Shown here: positions 1 through 10,500 of the stretch, in pieces
Position numbering within the stretch: position 1 is the first letter of the stretch
How the letters are laid out: each line of letters starts with the position of its first letter
NCBI GenBank assembly: GCA_902782245.1
Contig: CACZMI010000037.1
Location: forward strand, 1 to 52,168
Source: an uncultured Bacteroidales bacterium
GTDB taxonomy: Bacteria; Bacteroidota; Bacteroidia; Bacteroidales; Bacteroidaceae
Reading direction: 5' to 3'
DNA length: 52,168 nt
Made by a program: the position numbers and the translations under genes
Notes under the pieces: model-generated
The model's database searches: none
The model's input: only the letters and a program-made list of their open reading frames with translations
Told to the model about the DNA's origin: nothing

Positions 1-3000
1 GAACTTGTGCTCGGCAATCATGTCCATCACCTTGTTCTCGCCGTCCTCGTCGGGCCATGATACTGCCGTTGCGGGGATGTTGTTGTCCTCGAAGAACTTC
101 GCTGTGCCTCGTGTGGCGTAAATCTTATAGCCATAGTCATGCAGAATATGGGCGGCATCCAGCAGGTCAATCTTGGACTTGGTGGGGCCCGAAGACAGCA
201 GTATGCCCTTATCCTTGGACGGAACGCGGGTACCTACCGATATCATGCTCTTGAGCAGCGCCTCATGGTAATTGTCACCTATGCAGGCCACCTCACCGGT
301 GGATGCCATGTCAACGCCCAGTATGGGATCGGCCTTAAGCAGACGCGCAAACGAGAACTGTGAGCACTTTACACCCACATAGTCGATATCGGCAAACGTC
401 TTTCCGAAAGGCTCAACCTCCTTGCCCAGCATAATCTCGGTAGCCATACCTATGAAGTTGAACTTGGTGATCTTACTTACAAATGGGAACGAGCGTGATG
501 CACGCAGGTTACACTCAATAACCTTGATGCTGTTCTCCTTAGCCAGGAACTGTATATTGAAGGGGCCTGATATGTTCAGGGCTGCTGCAATCTTCTTGGA
601 AATCTTCTTGATCTGACGGATGGTCTCGTAGTAGAGCTTCTGAGCCGGGAACACCACTGTAGCATCGCCCGAGTGTACGCCGGCAAACTCTATATGCTCA
701 CTGATTGCGTAGCACTTTATCACGCCGTTCTGTGCCACAGCGTCAATCTCTACCTCCTTGGCACGCTGCAGGAACTCGGTCACCACAACGGGGTGCTCCT
801 GGCTTACCACAGCGGCGTTATTCAGCGCGGTCTCAAGCTCTGCACGGTCACTTACAACACGCATGGCGGCACCTGACAGTACGTATGACGGACGGATAAG
901 CACAGGCAGACCCACCTCATCCACAAAACTCCAGATATCATCCATGCTGGTAAGCTCTTTCCAGCGGGGCTGGTCTATGCCCAGCGAGTCACACATCTCG
1001 GAGAATTTCTGACGGTCCTCGGCCATGTCTATACTCTTGGCCGATGTACCCAGAATGTTGATTCCCTCATTGTCCAGCAGCAGAGCCAGGTTGTTGGGAA
1101 TCTGTCCACCGGTGGATACTATCACGCCCTTGGGAGCCTCCATATCACAGATGTCAAGTACACGCTCAAGCGTAAGCTCATCAAAGAACAGACGGTCACA
1201 TGTATCGTAGTCAGTACTTACGGTCTCAGGGTTGTAGTTTATCATGACAGCCCTGTAACCCATCTCCTGTATCTTTTTTACGGCAGCCACACCGCACCAG
1301 TCAAACTCTACTGATGAGCCTATGCGATAAGCACCGCTACCCAGAACGATTACGGACTTACTGTCCTGCTCAAACGTAACATCGTTCTCCGTTCCGTTAT
1401 AAGTAATGTACAGGTAGTTGGTGAATGCGGGATACTCGCCTGCCAGCGTATCAATCTGCTTGACCACCGGCAGAATACCCAGTCCCTTGCGGTATTTACG
1501 TACTGCTGCCTGTTTCTCGTGAGGATTAAGTTTATCACCCGATATGGTAAGCTTACCAATCTGATAATCACTGAATCCCATACACTTGGCCTCACGCAGC
1601 AGATCCTCACCTACATTCTTTAAATCACCGGCCTCGGAGAGTTGCTCCTTGATGCGGTGTATGTTGTAAAGGCGCCACAGGAACCACTTGTCAATCTTGG
1701 TAAGGTCATGCAGCTTATCCACGGTATAACCCTGGTCAAAAGCCTGCTCTATGGCCGGCAGACGACGGTCGGTAGGATTAACCAGCTCAGCCTCAATATC
1801 GGGAACATGAACGTTGTTGCATACAAATCCGTGCAGTCCCTGTCCAACCATACGCATACCCTTCTGGATAGCCTCCTCGAAGGTGCGGCCTATGGACATG
1901 ATCTCGCCCACAGACTTCATGCTGGAGCCTATCAGACGTGACACGCCCTCAAACTTACCCAAGTCCCAACGGGGTATCTTACAAACCACATAGTCCAGGG
2001 CAGGCTCAAAGCAGGCCGATGTAACCTTGGTCACGGAGTTGGGAATCTCATCCAAGCCATATCCCAAGCCTAGTTTGGCAGCCACAAAAGCCAGCGGATA
2101 ACCTGTAGCCTTTGATGCCAGGGCCGATGAACGGCTCAGGCGGGCATTGACCTCAATCACGCGATAATCATCGGAATTGGGGTCCAGTGCATATTGTACG
2201 TTGCACTCTCCAACTATACCCACATGACGTATTATGTCGATTGCTATGCGGCGCAGCTTGTGGTACTCATGGTCGCTAAGTGTCTGTGACGGAGCCACAA
2301 CCACGCTCTCGCCGGTATGGATGCCCAGCGGGTCAAAGTTCTCCATGTTGCACACGGTGATGCAGTTGTCATAGCGGTCACGTACCACCTCGTACTCAAT
2401 CTCCTTCCAGCCCTTGAGTGACTCCTCGACCAGAATCTGCGGAGAGTATGAGAAAGCCGATGCTGCCACCTTCTTGAGTTCCTCGTCATTGGAGCAGAAT
2501 CCGGAACCCAGACCGCCCAGTGTATAGGCGGCACGTACGATAACCGGATAACCTATCTCCTTGACAACCTTAAGTGCCTCCTCCATGTTGTTTACAGCCT
2601 CGCTGCGCGGGGTCTTGACGCCTATGGAGCGCATCATATCGGCAAAGAGCTCGCGGTCCTCGGTATTGATTATGGCCTGTACCGGAGTTCCCAGCACCTT
2701 GATTCCGTATTTCTCCAGTATGCCGCTCTTGTAGAGCTCCACACCGCAATTCAACGCTGTCTGACCGCCGAATGCCAGCATGATACCGTCCGGATGCTCC
2801 TTCTGAATAACCTTCTCCACAAATGCAGGAGTTATGGGCAGATAATAGATGGCATCGGCCACACCCTCGGATGTCTGGACCGTTGCCACATTGGGGTTTA
2901 TAAGGATTGTGAACTTGCCGTCCTCACGCAGTGCCTTGAGCGCCTGCGAGCCTGAATAGTCAAACTCACCTGACTGACCTATCTTGAGTGCCCCTGATCC

Positions 3001-3030
3001 GAGCACAAGTACTCTCTTTACATCTTCCAT
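1..3030 (-). CDS. carB: Carbamoyl-phosphate synthase large subunit (3' end beyond window)
   Basis: Makes carbamoyl phosphate from bicarbonate, ATP and the ammonia released by CarA, feeding pyrimidine and arginine synthesis in the cytoplasm. The minus-strand frame opens with ATG at 3030 and stays open for exactly 1010 codons to the window edge; the family is about 1075 residues, so roughly 65 C-terminal residues are missing. The protein begins MEDVKRVLVLGSGALKIGQ and shows the two homologous synthetase halves, the second starting near residue 550 with VIVLGSGAYRIGSSVEFD. Both ATP-grasp halves look intact, and the visible C-terminus has entered the MGS-like allosteric domain. It starts 4 nt after the carA stop, so the two are surely cotranscribed at the end of the gltB-gltD-dapF-dapL-carA series. 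Confidence 0.97.
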   Translation of the reverse strand, partial: MEDVKRVLVLGSGALKIGQSGEFDYSGSQALKALREDGKFTILINPNVATVQTSEGVADAIYYLPITPAFVEKVIQKEHPDGIMLAFGGQTALNCGVELYKSGILEKYGIKVLGTPVQAIINTEDRELFADMMRSIGVKTPRSEAVNNMEEALKVVKEIGYPVIVRAAYTLGGLGSGFCSNDEELKKVAASAFSYSPQILVEESLKGWKEIEYEVVRDRYDNCITVCNMENFDPLGIHTGESVVVAPSQTLSDHEYHKLRRIAIDIIRHVGIVGECNVQYALDPNSDDYRVIEVNARLSRSSALASKATGYPLAFVAAKLGLGYGLDEIPNSVTKVTSACFEPALDYVVCKIPRWDLGKFEGVSRLIGSSMKSVGEIMSIGRTFEEAIQKGMRMVGQGLHGFVCNNVHVPDIEAELVNPTDRRLPAIEQAFDQGYTVDKLHDLTKIDKWFLWRLYNIHRIKEQLSEAGDLKNVGEDLLREAKCMGFSDYQIGKLTISGDKLNPHEKQAAVRKYRKGLGILPVVKQIDTLAGEYPAFTNYLYITYNGTENDVTFEQDSKSVIVLGSGAYRIGSSVEFDWCGVAAVKKIQEMGYRAVMINYNPETVSTDYDTCDRLFFDELTLERVLDICDMEAPKGVIVSTGGQIPNNLALLLDNEGINILGTSAKSIDMAEDRQKFSEMCDSLGIDQPRWKELTSMDDIWSFVDEVGLPVLIRPSYVLSGAAMRVVSDRAELETALNNAAVVSQEHPVVVTEFLQRAKEVEIDAVAQNGVIKCYAISEHIEFAGVHSGDATVVFPAQKLYYETIRQIKKISKKIAAALNISGPFNIQFLAKENSIKVIECNLRASRSFPFVSKITKFNFIGMATEIMLGKEVEPFGKTFADIDYVGVKCSQFSFARLLKADPILGVDMASTGEVACIGDNYHEALLKSMISVGTRVPSKDKGILLSSGPTKSKIDLLDAAHILHDYGYKIYATRGTAKFFEDNNIPATAVSWPDEDGENKVMDMIAEHKF

Positions 3031-3034
3031 AGCA

Positions 3035-4114
3035 TCATTTCTTAGAGTAATTGATCATATTCTCCACAAACATACCGAACAGATTGCCTGTATCGGTAGG
3101 TCCGCTCGATGCCTCCGGATGGAACTGAGTTGAGAAGAAGGGTTTGACCTTATGCTTAATGCCCTCATTCGTGCCGTCGTTCAGATTCTCGAACATACGC
3201 TCCCAATCGGCGGGCAGAGTACTGTCATCAATGGCAAAACCGTGGTTCTGTGATGTCACAAAGCACTTATGGGTGCCGGGAATACGTACAGTCTGGTTGT
3301 GTCCGCGGTGTCCGTACTTGAGTTTGTAGGTCTTGGCTCCTGCTGCAAGTGCCAGCAACTGGTTTCCCAGGCAGATACCCATGATTGGTTTGTCCTGCTG
3401 CAGAGCCTTGCGTATGTTTGCAATGGTATCGGTGCACATGGCGGGGTCACCAGGGCCGTTTGATATGAACAGGCCGTCATAATCCTCACCGCTGAAATCA
3501 TAGTTCCAGGGCACACGCTTAATCTGCACATCATAATCAAGCAGACAGCGCAGTATATTGTTCTTCATGCCGCAGTCCACCATCAGGACCTTGTACTTGC
3601 CGTTTCCGTAGTGTTTTATCTCGGGGCATGAAACCTGAGCCACCAGGTTGTCCTTGTTGGGGTCATAAAAGGGGATATCCTCATCACCGAAAACTATCTT
3701 GCCCAGCATGGCGCCTTTCTCGCGCAGGCGCTTGGTAAGAGCCCTTGTATCAATACCGTAGATACCGGGAACCTCCCACTTCTTAAGCCATTCACCCAAG
3801 CTCTTGGCCGAGTCCCAATGGCTGTATTCGGCCGAGTACTGAGAAATGACAAGAGCCGAACACTGTATCCTGTCCGACTCATAGAATTTTGAAATACCAT
3901 TGACAACCTCATCACCGGGAACTCCGTAATTGCCTATCAGAGGAAATGTAGGCACCAGGATCTGTCCCTTGTATGACGGATCGCTTAGACTCTCCGGATA
4001 TCCGGTCATGGCTGTGTAGAAGACCAACTCGCCCGATACGGACTTCTCATAGCCGAACGAGCGGCCACGGTACCGGGTACCGTCTTCAAGAATTAGAACT
4101 GCTTCTCTGTCCAT
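3035..4114 (-). CDS. carA: Carbamoyl-phosphate synthase small (glutaminase) subunit
   Basis: Hydrolyses glutamine and channels ammonia to CarB. The 359-residue protein has the family's N-terminal CPSase domain (about 1-150) followed by a class I glutamine amidotransferase domain. The triad is visible: Cys248 in GICLGNQ, and His332 and Glu334 in QFHPEA. It lies 9 nt after the dapL stop and 4 nt before carB, a tight operon arrangement. The intact HPE motif here contrasts with pyrG in the same window, where it is missing. Confidence 0.98.
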   Translation of the reverse strand: MDREAVLILEDGTRYRGRSFGYEKSVSGELVFYTAMTGYPESLSDPSYKGQILVPTFPLIGNYGVPGDEVVNGISKFYESDRIQCSALVISQYSAEYSHWDSAKSLGEWLKKWEVPGIYGIDTRALTKRLREKGAMLGKIVFGDEDIPFYDPNKDNLVAQVSCPEIKHYGNGKYKVLMVDCGMKNNILRCLLDYDVQIKRVPWNYDFSGEDYDGLFISNGPGDPAMCTDTIANIRKALQQDKPIMGICLGNQLLALAAGAKTYKLKYGHRGHNQTVRIPGTHKCFVTSQNHGFAIDDSTLPADWERMFENLNDGTNEGIKHKVKPFFSTQFHPEASSGPTDTGNLFGMFVENMINYSKK

Positions 4115-4123
4115 CTATATCTA

Positions 4124-5320
4124 TTACAATATCTTCTTTATTCTCTCCATTGCCTCTATGGTACGCTGTCGGTCTGCAAACGATGTTATGCGGAACCAAC
4201 CTTCGCCGGCCGGGCCGAAACCCGATCCCGGGGTAACCACTACCCCTGCTTCGGCAAGCAGCCTGTCAAAGAACTCCCACGAACTTATGCCGCCCGGAGT
4301 CTGTGCCCAGATATAGGGAGCGTTCTCGCCGCCCAGGGCTTTCAGGCCTGCCTCATTAAGGCTCTGACGAATTATGCGTGCCGTTTCAAGGTAATAATCT
4401 ATTGTGGAACGTATCTGTTTCTGACCCTCGGAGGTATACACAGCCAGCGCTCCGCACTGTGATATGTAAGAGGCACCGTTGAACTTGCAACTCTGCCTGC
4501 GCTCCCACATTCCGTTCAGTGCAATCTTTCCGCCGTTACCGTCACTTACCTCAAGCTCACGTGGCACTACCGTATAACCGCATCGTACACCAGTGAATCC
4601 CGCTGTCTTTGAAAAACTGCGGAACTCAATTGCGCACTTCTTGGCTCCCTCAATCTCGTAGATTGAATGGGGAATTAGGGGATCACGGATGAATGCTTCA
4701 TAAGCGGAGTCGTACATAATCAGAGAACCGTTCTCCAAGGCATAATCGACCCACTTCTTGAGCTTACTGCGGGTAATAACTGCACCCGTCGGATTATTCG
4801 GGTAGCAAAGGTACACAATATCCAGTTTTTCTGTAGGGATATCGCCCGTAAATCCGTTCTCTTCATTGCAAATTATGTATTTGATATTGAAACCGCGCAT
4901 CAGGTTGGTATCAACATACACAGGATATACAGGATCGGTAATACCGACAAGGTTATCGGACGACAGTATATCACCTATGTTTCCGGTATCGCTCTTGGCA
5001 CCGTCATTGATAAAAATGTCATCGGCCGAGAGTTCTACGCCAAGGGGTGCATAATCACCTTTTACTATAGCCTCACGCAGCCACTGGTAACCGCGCTCGG
5101 GACCGTAGCCGTGGAATGTGGACTTGTCGGCACACTCGTCGACAGCCTTGTGCATGGCGTCAATCACTGCGGGAGCTAGCGGACGTGTAACGTCGCCTAT
5201 ACCCATGCGGATGATGTCTGCCTCGGGGTGTTTCTCACTGTAAGCCGCTACCCTCTTGGCAATGTCAAGAAAGAGGTACCTCTGCGGCAGTTTTGAAAAG
5301 TTCAGATTAGCTTTAACCAT
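4124..5320 (-). CDS. dapL: LL-diaminopimelate aminotransferase
   Basis: PLP enzyme of the short lysine/meso-diaminopimelate route, converting tetrahydrodipicolinate to LL-DAP with glutamate as amino donor, in the cytoplasm. The 398-residue length suits the family. Visible features are the PNNPTG motif near 174-179, YDSAYEAF near 203-210, and the PLP lysine Lys238 in [10 protein letters not shown]. Its ATG shares one base with the dapF stop (TAATG at 5318-5322), so translation is probably coupled. It acts just before DapF in the pathway, and its glutamate requirement fits a position inside a GOGAT operon. Confidence 0.96.
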   Translation of the reverse strand: MVKANLNFSKLPQRYLFLDIAKRVAAYSEKHPEADIIRMGIGDVTRPLAPAVIDAMHKAVDECADKSTFHGYGPERGYQWLREAIVKGDYAPLGVELSADDIFINDGAKSDTGNIGDILSSDNLVGITDPVYPVYVDTNLMRGFNIKYIICNEENGFTGDIPTEKLDIVYLCYPNNPTGAVITRSKLKKWVDYALENGSLIMYDSAYEAFIRDPLIPHSIYEIEGAKKCAIEFRSFSKTAGFTGVRCGYTVVPRELEVSDGNGGKIALNGMWERRQSCKFNGASYISQCGALAVYTSEGQKQIRSTIDYYLETARIIRQSLNEAGLKALGGENAPYIWAQTPGGISSWEFFDRLLAEAGVVVTPGSGFGPAGEGWFRITSFADRQRTIEAMERIKKIL

Positions 5321-6156
5321 TATTCTGTAACTGTTCCGTCAAATACAAATTCTGCGGCACCGGTCATCAGGACCTCCTTGGTATCAGGATTCCACTGGAC
5401 CGTAAGCGTACCGCCGTCCATTATCACATCACAACCGTCAGCATCAGTATATCCCTGCATGGCCGATGCCACCGCCGTAGCGCATGCGCCGGTACCGCAG
5501 GCAAAGGTGATGCCGCTGCCGCGCTCCCATACACGCATACGTATATGTTTACGGTCCAGGACCTGTGCAAACTCAATGTTGGCACGGTCCGGGAACATAC
5601 TGTGGTGTTCCATAAACGGCCCCACCTCATCAACACGGGCCTTCTCTGCATCCGTCACGAACATAACCAGATGCGGATTGCCCATATCTATGGCGGAGCA
5701 TACGGTAGGTCCTTCACCCACATTGAGGGTCTCGCCTACCAACGTGCCTGAACCGTGATTCACCTTGAGCGGCAGTCCCTGGCCCATGTTGACGGTAACG
5801 GTATCAACCGTTCCGTCCTTGGCCAGATGCAGTTTGAGTATCTTGATACCTGAAAGGGTCTCAAGCCTGATCTCGGTCTTATCGGTCAAACCCTTGTCAT
5901 GAAGGTATTTACCGACACAGCGCGCACCGTTTCCGCACATGCGTGCCTCAGAGCCGTCAGCATTGAAAATGCGCATGCTGAAATCGGCAATGGCTGACTT
6001 ACCGATCATGATAAGTCCGTCTGAGCCGATGCCCTTACGGCGGTCACTCCAGCGTATGGAGAACTGCTCGGGATTGCTTATGGGACACTCCATGACATTG
6101 ACATAGATATAGTCATTGCCAAGGCCCTGCATCTTTGTGAAACGGATCACGCCCAT
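5320..6156 (-). CDS. dapF: Diaminopimelate epimerase
   Basis: Interconverts LL- and meso-diaminopimelate for peptidoglycan and lysine. The start chosen is the ATG at 6156 (278 residues, beginning [11 protein letters not shown]), which leaves a 1-nt gap to the gltD stop. A start nine codons upstream would overlap gltD by 26 nt and add a non-conserved extension (MTHTLRTND). The two catalytic cysteines are seen in MCGNGARC (Cys74) and FACGTGACA (Cys220). Gene order dapF-dapL places the two consecutive LL-DAP steps together between the GOGAT genes and carAB. Confidence 0.95.
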   Translation of the reverse strand: MGVIRFTKMQGLGNDYIYVNVMECPISNPEQFSIRWSDRRKGIGSDGLIMIGKSAIADFSMRIFNADGSEARMCGNGARCVGKYLHDKGLTDKTEIRLETLSGIKILKLHLAKDGTVDTVTVNMGQGLPLKVNHGSGTLVGETLNVGEGPTVCSAIDMGNPHLVMFVTDAEKARVDEVGPFMEHHSMFPDRANIEFAQVLDRKHIRMRVWERGSGITFACGTGACATAVASAMQGYTDADGCDVIMDGGTLTVQWNPDTKEVLMTGAAEFVFDGTVTE

Positions 6157-6157
6157 A

Positions 6158-7504
6158 TCATTTGTTCTTAAGGTATGCGTCAACCTGTGCGGCCACCTCG
6201 CGTCCGCTTGCCAGAGCCCTTACAACCAGGCTGGCACCGTTCTTGGCATCACCTGCCAGGAACACGTTCTCAGCGTACTGAGGATGCTCGGGCTTAAGGA
6301 ATCCCATAGCCAGCAGCACCATATCGCAATCAATTATCTCCTTGTTGCCTGTAGGTTTCATCTGGGGACGGCCGCCGTTAGGATCCGGTACCCACTCCAC
6401 AGTCTCAACCTCAACGCCCTTAAGATTGCCCTTGCCGTCATCCAGGAACTTGTTGGATGTAAGGCACCAGCGGCGCTCGCAACCCTCCTCATGACTGGTT
6501 GTGGTCTTAAGGATGTTGGGCCACTGCGGCCACGGTGTTGCGGGGTTGTAACCAACTGGAGGCTTGGGCATAATCTCAATCTGAGTAACGCTTACGGCAC
6601 CCTGACGGTGACATGTGCCGATGCAGTCGCTACCGGTATCACCGCCGCCTATCACAAGCACCTTCTTGCCCTTGGCCGATACGGTTTCATCGGCACTGAA
6701 CTCCTGTCCTGCCAGACGCAGGTTCTGCTGTGTAAGCATCTGCAGGGCAAAATATACGCCCTTGAGTTCACGTCCGGGAATCTTGAGGTCACGTGCGGTT
6801 GGAGTTCCGTTGGATATGATGTATGCGTCAAAGCCCTCGGGCAGTTTGTTTAAGTCAACGGGTGTGTTGAACTTGAACTTTATACCCTCCTGCTCCATGA
6901 TCTCCATACGGCGGTCTATCACATACTTGTCAAGTTTGAAGTTAGGTATTCCGTAACGTACCAGACCACCTGCTGAAGGCATCTTGTCAAACAGTGTCAC
7001 CTCATAACCCAGTGCGTTAAGACGTACTGAGGCACTCAGTCCTGCAGGACCTGCACCGATTACGGCAACCTTCTTACCGTTACGCTCATATGTCTTGGGC
7101 TGGATATAACCCTCGCGGAAAGCATGCTCAATGATGGAGCACTCGTTCTCGCGTATAGTTACGGGAGCATCGATGCAAAGGTTCAGCGCGCAACTCTTCT
7201 CGCACAGAGCCGGGCAGATACGGCCCGTAAACTCGGGGAAGTCATTGGTGGCTGAAAGCAGTTTGTAAGCCAGTTCCCACTTGCCTTTATAAACGGCATC
7301 CTGCCATTCCGGCTGTTTGTTGCCCAGCGGGCATGCCCAGTGGCAGAACGGTACGCCGCAGTCCATGCAGCGTGAAGCCTGCTGCTGACGGCTGCTGTCG
7401 TTCAGCGTCTGCTCCACCTCACTGAAATCAGCTATTCTCTCATGTATCGGCCTATGACCGGCTTCCTGTCTGGGAACGGTCAGAAAAGCTCTTGGATTTC
7501 CCAT
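6158..7504 (-). CDS. gltD: Glutamate synthase (NADPH) small subunit
   Basis: Electron-input subunit of GOGAT; passes electrons from NAD(P)H through FAD and iron-sulfur clusters to GltB. The 448 residues show an N-terminal double cysteine-cluster region (Cys46, 49, 54, 58 in [13 protein letters not shown] and a second set around 97-110), an FAD Rossmann motif at about 147-155 ([10 protein letters not shown]) and a second nucleotide site later ([11 protein letters not shown]). It starts 20 nt after gltB and ends 1 nt before the chosen dapF start. Confidence 0.97.
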   Translation of the reverse strand: MGNPRAFLTVPRQEAGHRPIHERIADFSEVEQTLNDSSRQQQASRCMDCGVPFCHWACPLGNKQPEWQDAVYKGKWELAYKLLSATNDFPEFTGRICPALCEKSCALNLCIDAPVTIRENECSIIEHAFREGYIQPKTYERNGKKVAVIGAGPAGLSASVRLNALGYEVTLFDKMPSAGGLVRYGIPNFKLDKYVIDRRMEIMEQEGIKFKFNTPVDLNKLPEGFDAYIISNGTPTARDLKIPGRELKGVYFALQMLTQQNLRLAGQEFSADETVSAKGKKVLVIGGGDTGSDCIGTCHRQGAVSVTQIEIMPKPPVGYNPATPWPQWPNILKTTTSHEEGCERRWCLTSNKFLDDGKGNLKGVEVETVEWVPDPNGGRPQMKPTGNKEIIDCDMVLLAMGFLKPEHPQYAENVFLAGDAKNGASLVVRALASGREVAAQVDAYLKNK

Positions 7505-7524
7505 AGTAGTGTCACTTTTAAGAT

Positions 7525-10500
7525 TTAATAATCACGCTGAACATTGTCAATCTTCTGCTGCAGCGCTTTCATCCTCTCCTCCTGCAGGATACGGCGGTAC
7601 TCGATAGGAGTAACCTGTATGAATTCACCTACATACTGACTCCAGTTGTCCAGCATCTTCTTGGCCAGAGCCGAGCCGGTATATTTGTAGTGCTTCTCAA
7701 TCAATCCGCGCAACTCGTCACGACCGGCCTTGTCCTCAATAATGTCAAGCTCAATCATATCCATGTTGCAATAGTAGTCAAAGTTGTGGTTCTTGTCCCA
7801 TACATAGGCAAGACCGCCCGACATACCGGCAGCAAAGTTCCTGCCTGTAGTACCAAGCACAACCACGCGACCGCCGGTCATATACTCGCAGCAGTGGTCG
7901 CCTGCACCCTCAACTACGGCTGTGGCACCTGAGTTACGTACGGCAAAGCGCTCACCTGCACGACCGTTTATGAATATCTCACCGCTGGTGGCACCGTACA
8001 GGATGGTGTTACCTGCTATGATGTTCTCGGATGCGTCAAACTTGGATTCAGCGGGAGGGCATATGGCGATACGGCCACCGGAGAGGCCCTTGCCGACATA
8101 GTCATTGGCCTCACCTTCCAGCCTGAAGTTAACACCCTTCATAAGGAATGCGCCAAAGCTCTGTCCTGCCGATCCCTTAAAGCTTACGTTGATGGTATCA
8201 TCGGCCAGACCGTCATGTCCGTAACGGCTTGCTATCTCACCTGAAAGCATTGCGCCTGCGGCACGGTCTGTGTTGATTATATCATATGAGAGTTCAACCT
8301 TGCTGCCGCTCTCAATTGCCTTGGCGGATTCCTTTATGATCTTCTGGTCAAGCACCTGACTCAGGTCATGTATCTGATCCTTAACCTTGTAAAGGTCACC
8401 GTCAATCTTTGTAAGCAGGCGGCTGAAATCAAGGCCCTTGGTCTTATCGGTGAACTTGGCTGTATCAATCTCAATAAGGTCCGTACGGCCGATGATATCC
8501 TCAAACTTACGGAATCCCATCTGAGCCAGAAGTTCCCTTACGCCCTGAGCCATAAACATATAGTAGTTGATAAGGTACTGGCTGTGACCGCGGAACTTGG
8601 CCCTCAGAGCCGGATCCTGTGTGGCAACACCTACAGGGCAGGCGTTGGTATGGCACTTACGCATAAGCAGGCATCCCAGAACAATCAACTGGCCTGTTCC
8701 GAATCCGAACTCGCCGGCACCCAGCAGAGCCATTGAAATGACGTCACGCGGGGTCTTTAACTGACCGTCCACCTGAACCTCAATCTCACCGCGCAGACCG
8801 TTCAGAACCAGAGTCTGCTGTGTCTCGGCCAAGCCTATCTCAGGTGATATACCTGCATAACGGATTGATGATGCGGGGGATGCACCTGTACCGCCCTCGG
8901 ATCCTGATATTACAACCAGGTCAGCCTTGGCCTTGGCCACACCGGCTGCAATGGTACCTACTCCGCTCTCGGCCACCAGCTTTACGCTGATCTTGGCCTT
9001 GGGGTTGACGTTGCGCAAATCATAGATGAGCTGTGCCAGGTCCTCGATTGAGTAGATGTCGTGATGAGGAGGAGGCGAAATCAGTGAAATGCCGGGAATT
9101 GAGTTACGTGTACGGGCAATGATCTCGTTCACCTTGAATCCGGGAAGCTGACCACCCTCTCCCGGTTTTGCGCCCTGGGCCACCTTGATCTGGATTTCCT
9201 GTGCGTTGACCAGATACTCGGCAGTGACGCCGAAGCGGCCCGATGCCACCTGCTTGATGCGGCTGCTCAGTGATACGCCGTCCACGTCAGTGTGGAAACG
9301 CTCGCTGTCCTCACCGCCCTCACCGGTATTGCTGCGTGAATCCAGTGTGTTAAGGGCAATTGCGATAGCCTCGTGAGCCTCCTTGCTGATGGCACCGAAT
9401 GACATGGCGGCACCGATAAAGCGCTTAACGATATTCTCAGCCGGCTCTACCTCATCAACGGGAATCGGGTTGGTCTTGAATTTAAAGTAGTTACGCAAGA
9501 ACAGCGGCTCCTGACGGTCATCTACTATGGAGCAGAACTCCTGGAATTTCTTGTAGCTGCCCAGACGGGTAGCAAGTTGCAATGTTGAAATGGCTTCGGG
9601 TGTCCATGCATGACGTATGCCGTCCTTGCGGAATGCGTACTGGCCGATGAACGGAAGCACACCGTCGGGCTCGGCCTGGCCGAATCCCTGCTGCTGCATG
9701 CTTACGGCATCCTTGCAGATCCTGTCGAACGATATGCCTCCGATTGTGGATGAAGAGGTTCCGAAATACTTGGAAAGAACCTCCTGGCTTATACCTATAG
9801 ACTCGAATATCTTGGCACCGCGGTATGAACGTATGGTGCTGATACCCATCTTACTCAAAATCTTCTTGAGACCCTTGTCAACTGCCTTGATGTAGTTGTG
9901 CTGTGCGGTCTCATAGTCAAGTTGTATCTCACCCTTCTTGACCAGGTCATCGATGACTGCAAATGCCATATACGGGTTCACGGCACTTGCACCGTAGCCC
10001 ATGAGCAGAGCCACATGCATAACCTCACGGATCTCGCCGCTCTCAACGATCAGAGCGGTCTGGACACGTTTCTGGATCGATACCAGATAGTGGTGTATGG
10101 CGCTTACTGCAAGCAGTGAAGGAATGGCGGCGTGAGTATCGTCTATACCGCGGTCACTCAGGATGATGTAGTTGATGCCTGCGTCAACAGACTTTTCGGC
10201 TTCATGGCAAAGATTTTCAATAGCATCGGACATACCCTTGGCTCCCTTTGATTTCTCAAACAGGATGGGCAGGACCTCAGTGTTGAATCCCTTGTAACGG
10301 ATGTTGCACAGGGTATCCAGTTCAGTGTTGGTAAGTACCGGCTGCGGCAGACGTACCATCTTGCAGTGACCCTCGCTGGGAGTAAGGATATTCATGCCGA
10401 CTGCACCGATATACTCGGTAAGTGACATTACCAGTTCCTCACGTATGGGGTCTATAGGCGGGTTGGTAACCTGCGCAAACTGCTGTCGGAAATAGTTGAA

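Noticed and set aside
6157-6183. Upstream ATG for DapF overlapping gltD by 26 nt
   Set aside because: The extra nine residues are not typical of DapF, and the ATG at 6156 gives a natural 1-nt gap after gltD.
6116-6853. Long plus-strand ORF opposite gltD, and similar long ORFs opposite asnB, glnN and gltB
   Set aside because: They are antisense shadows of strongly conserved genes and have no recognisable protein features.
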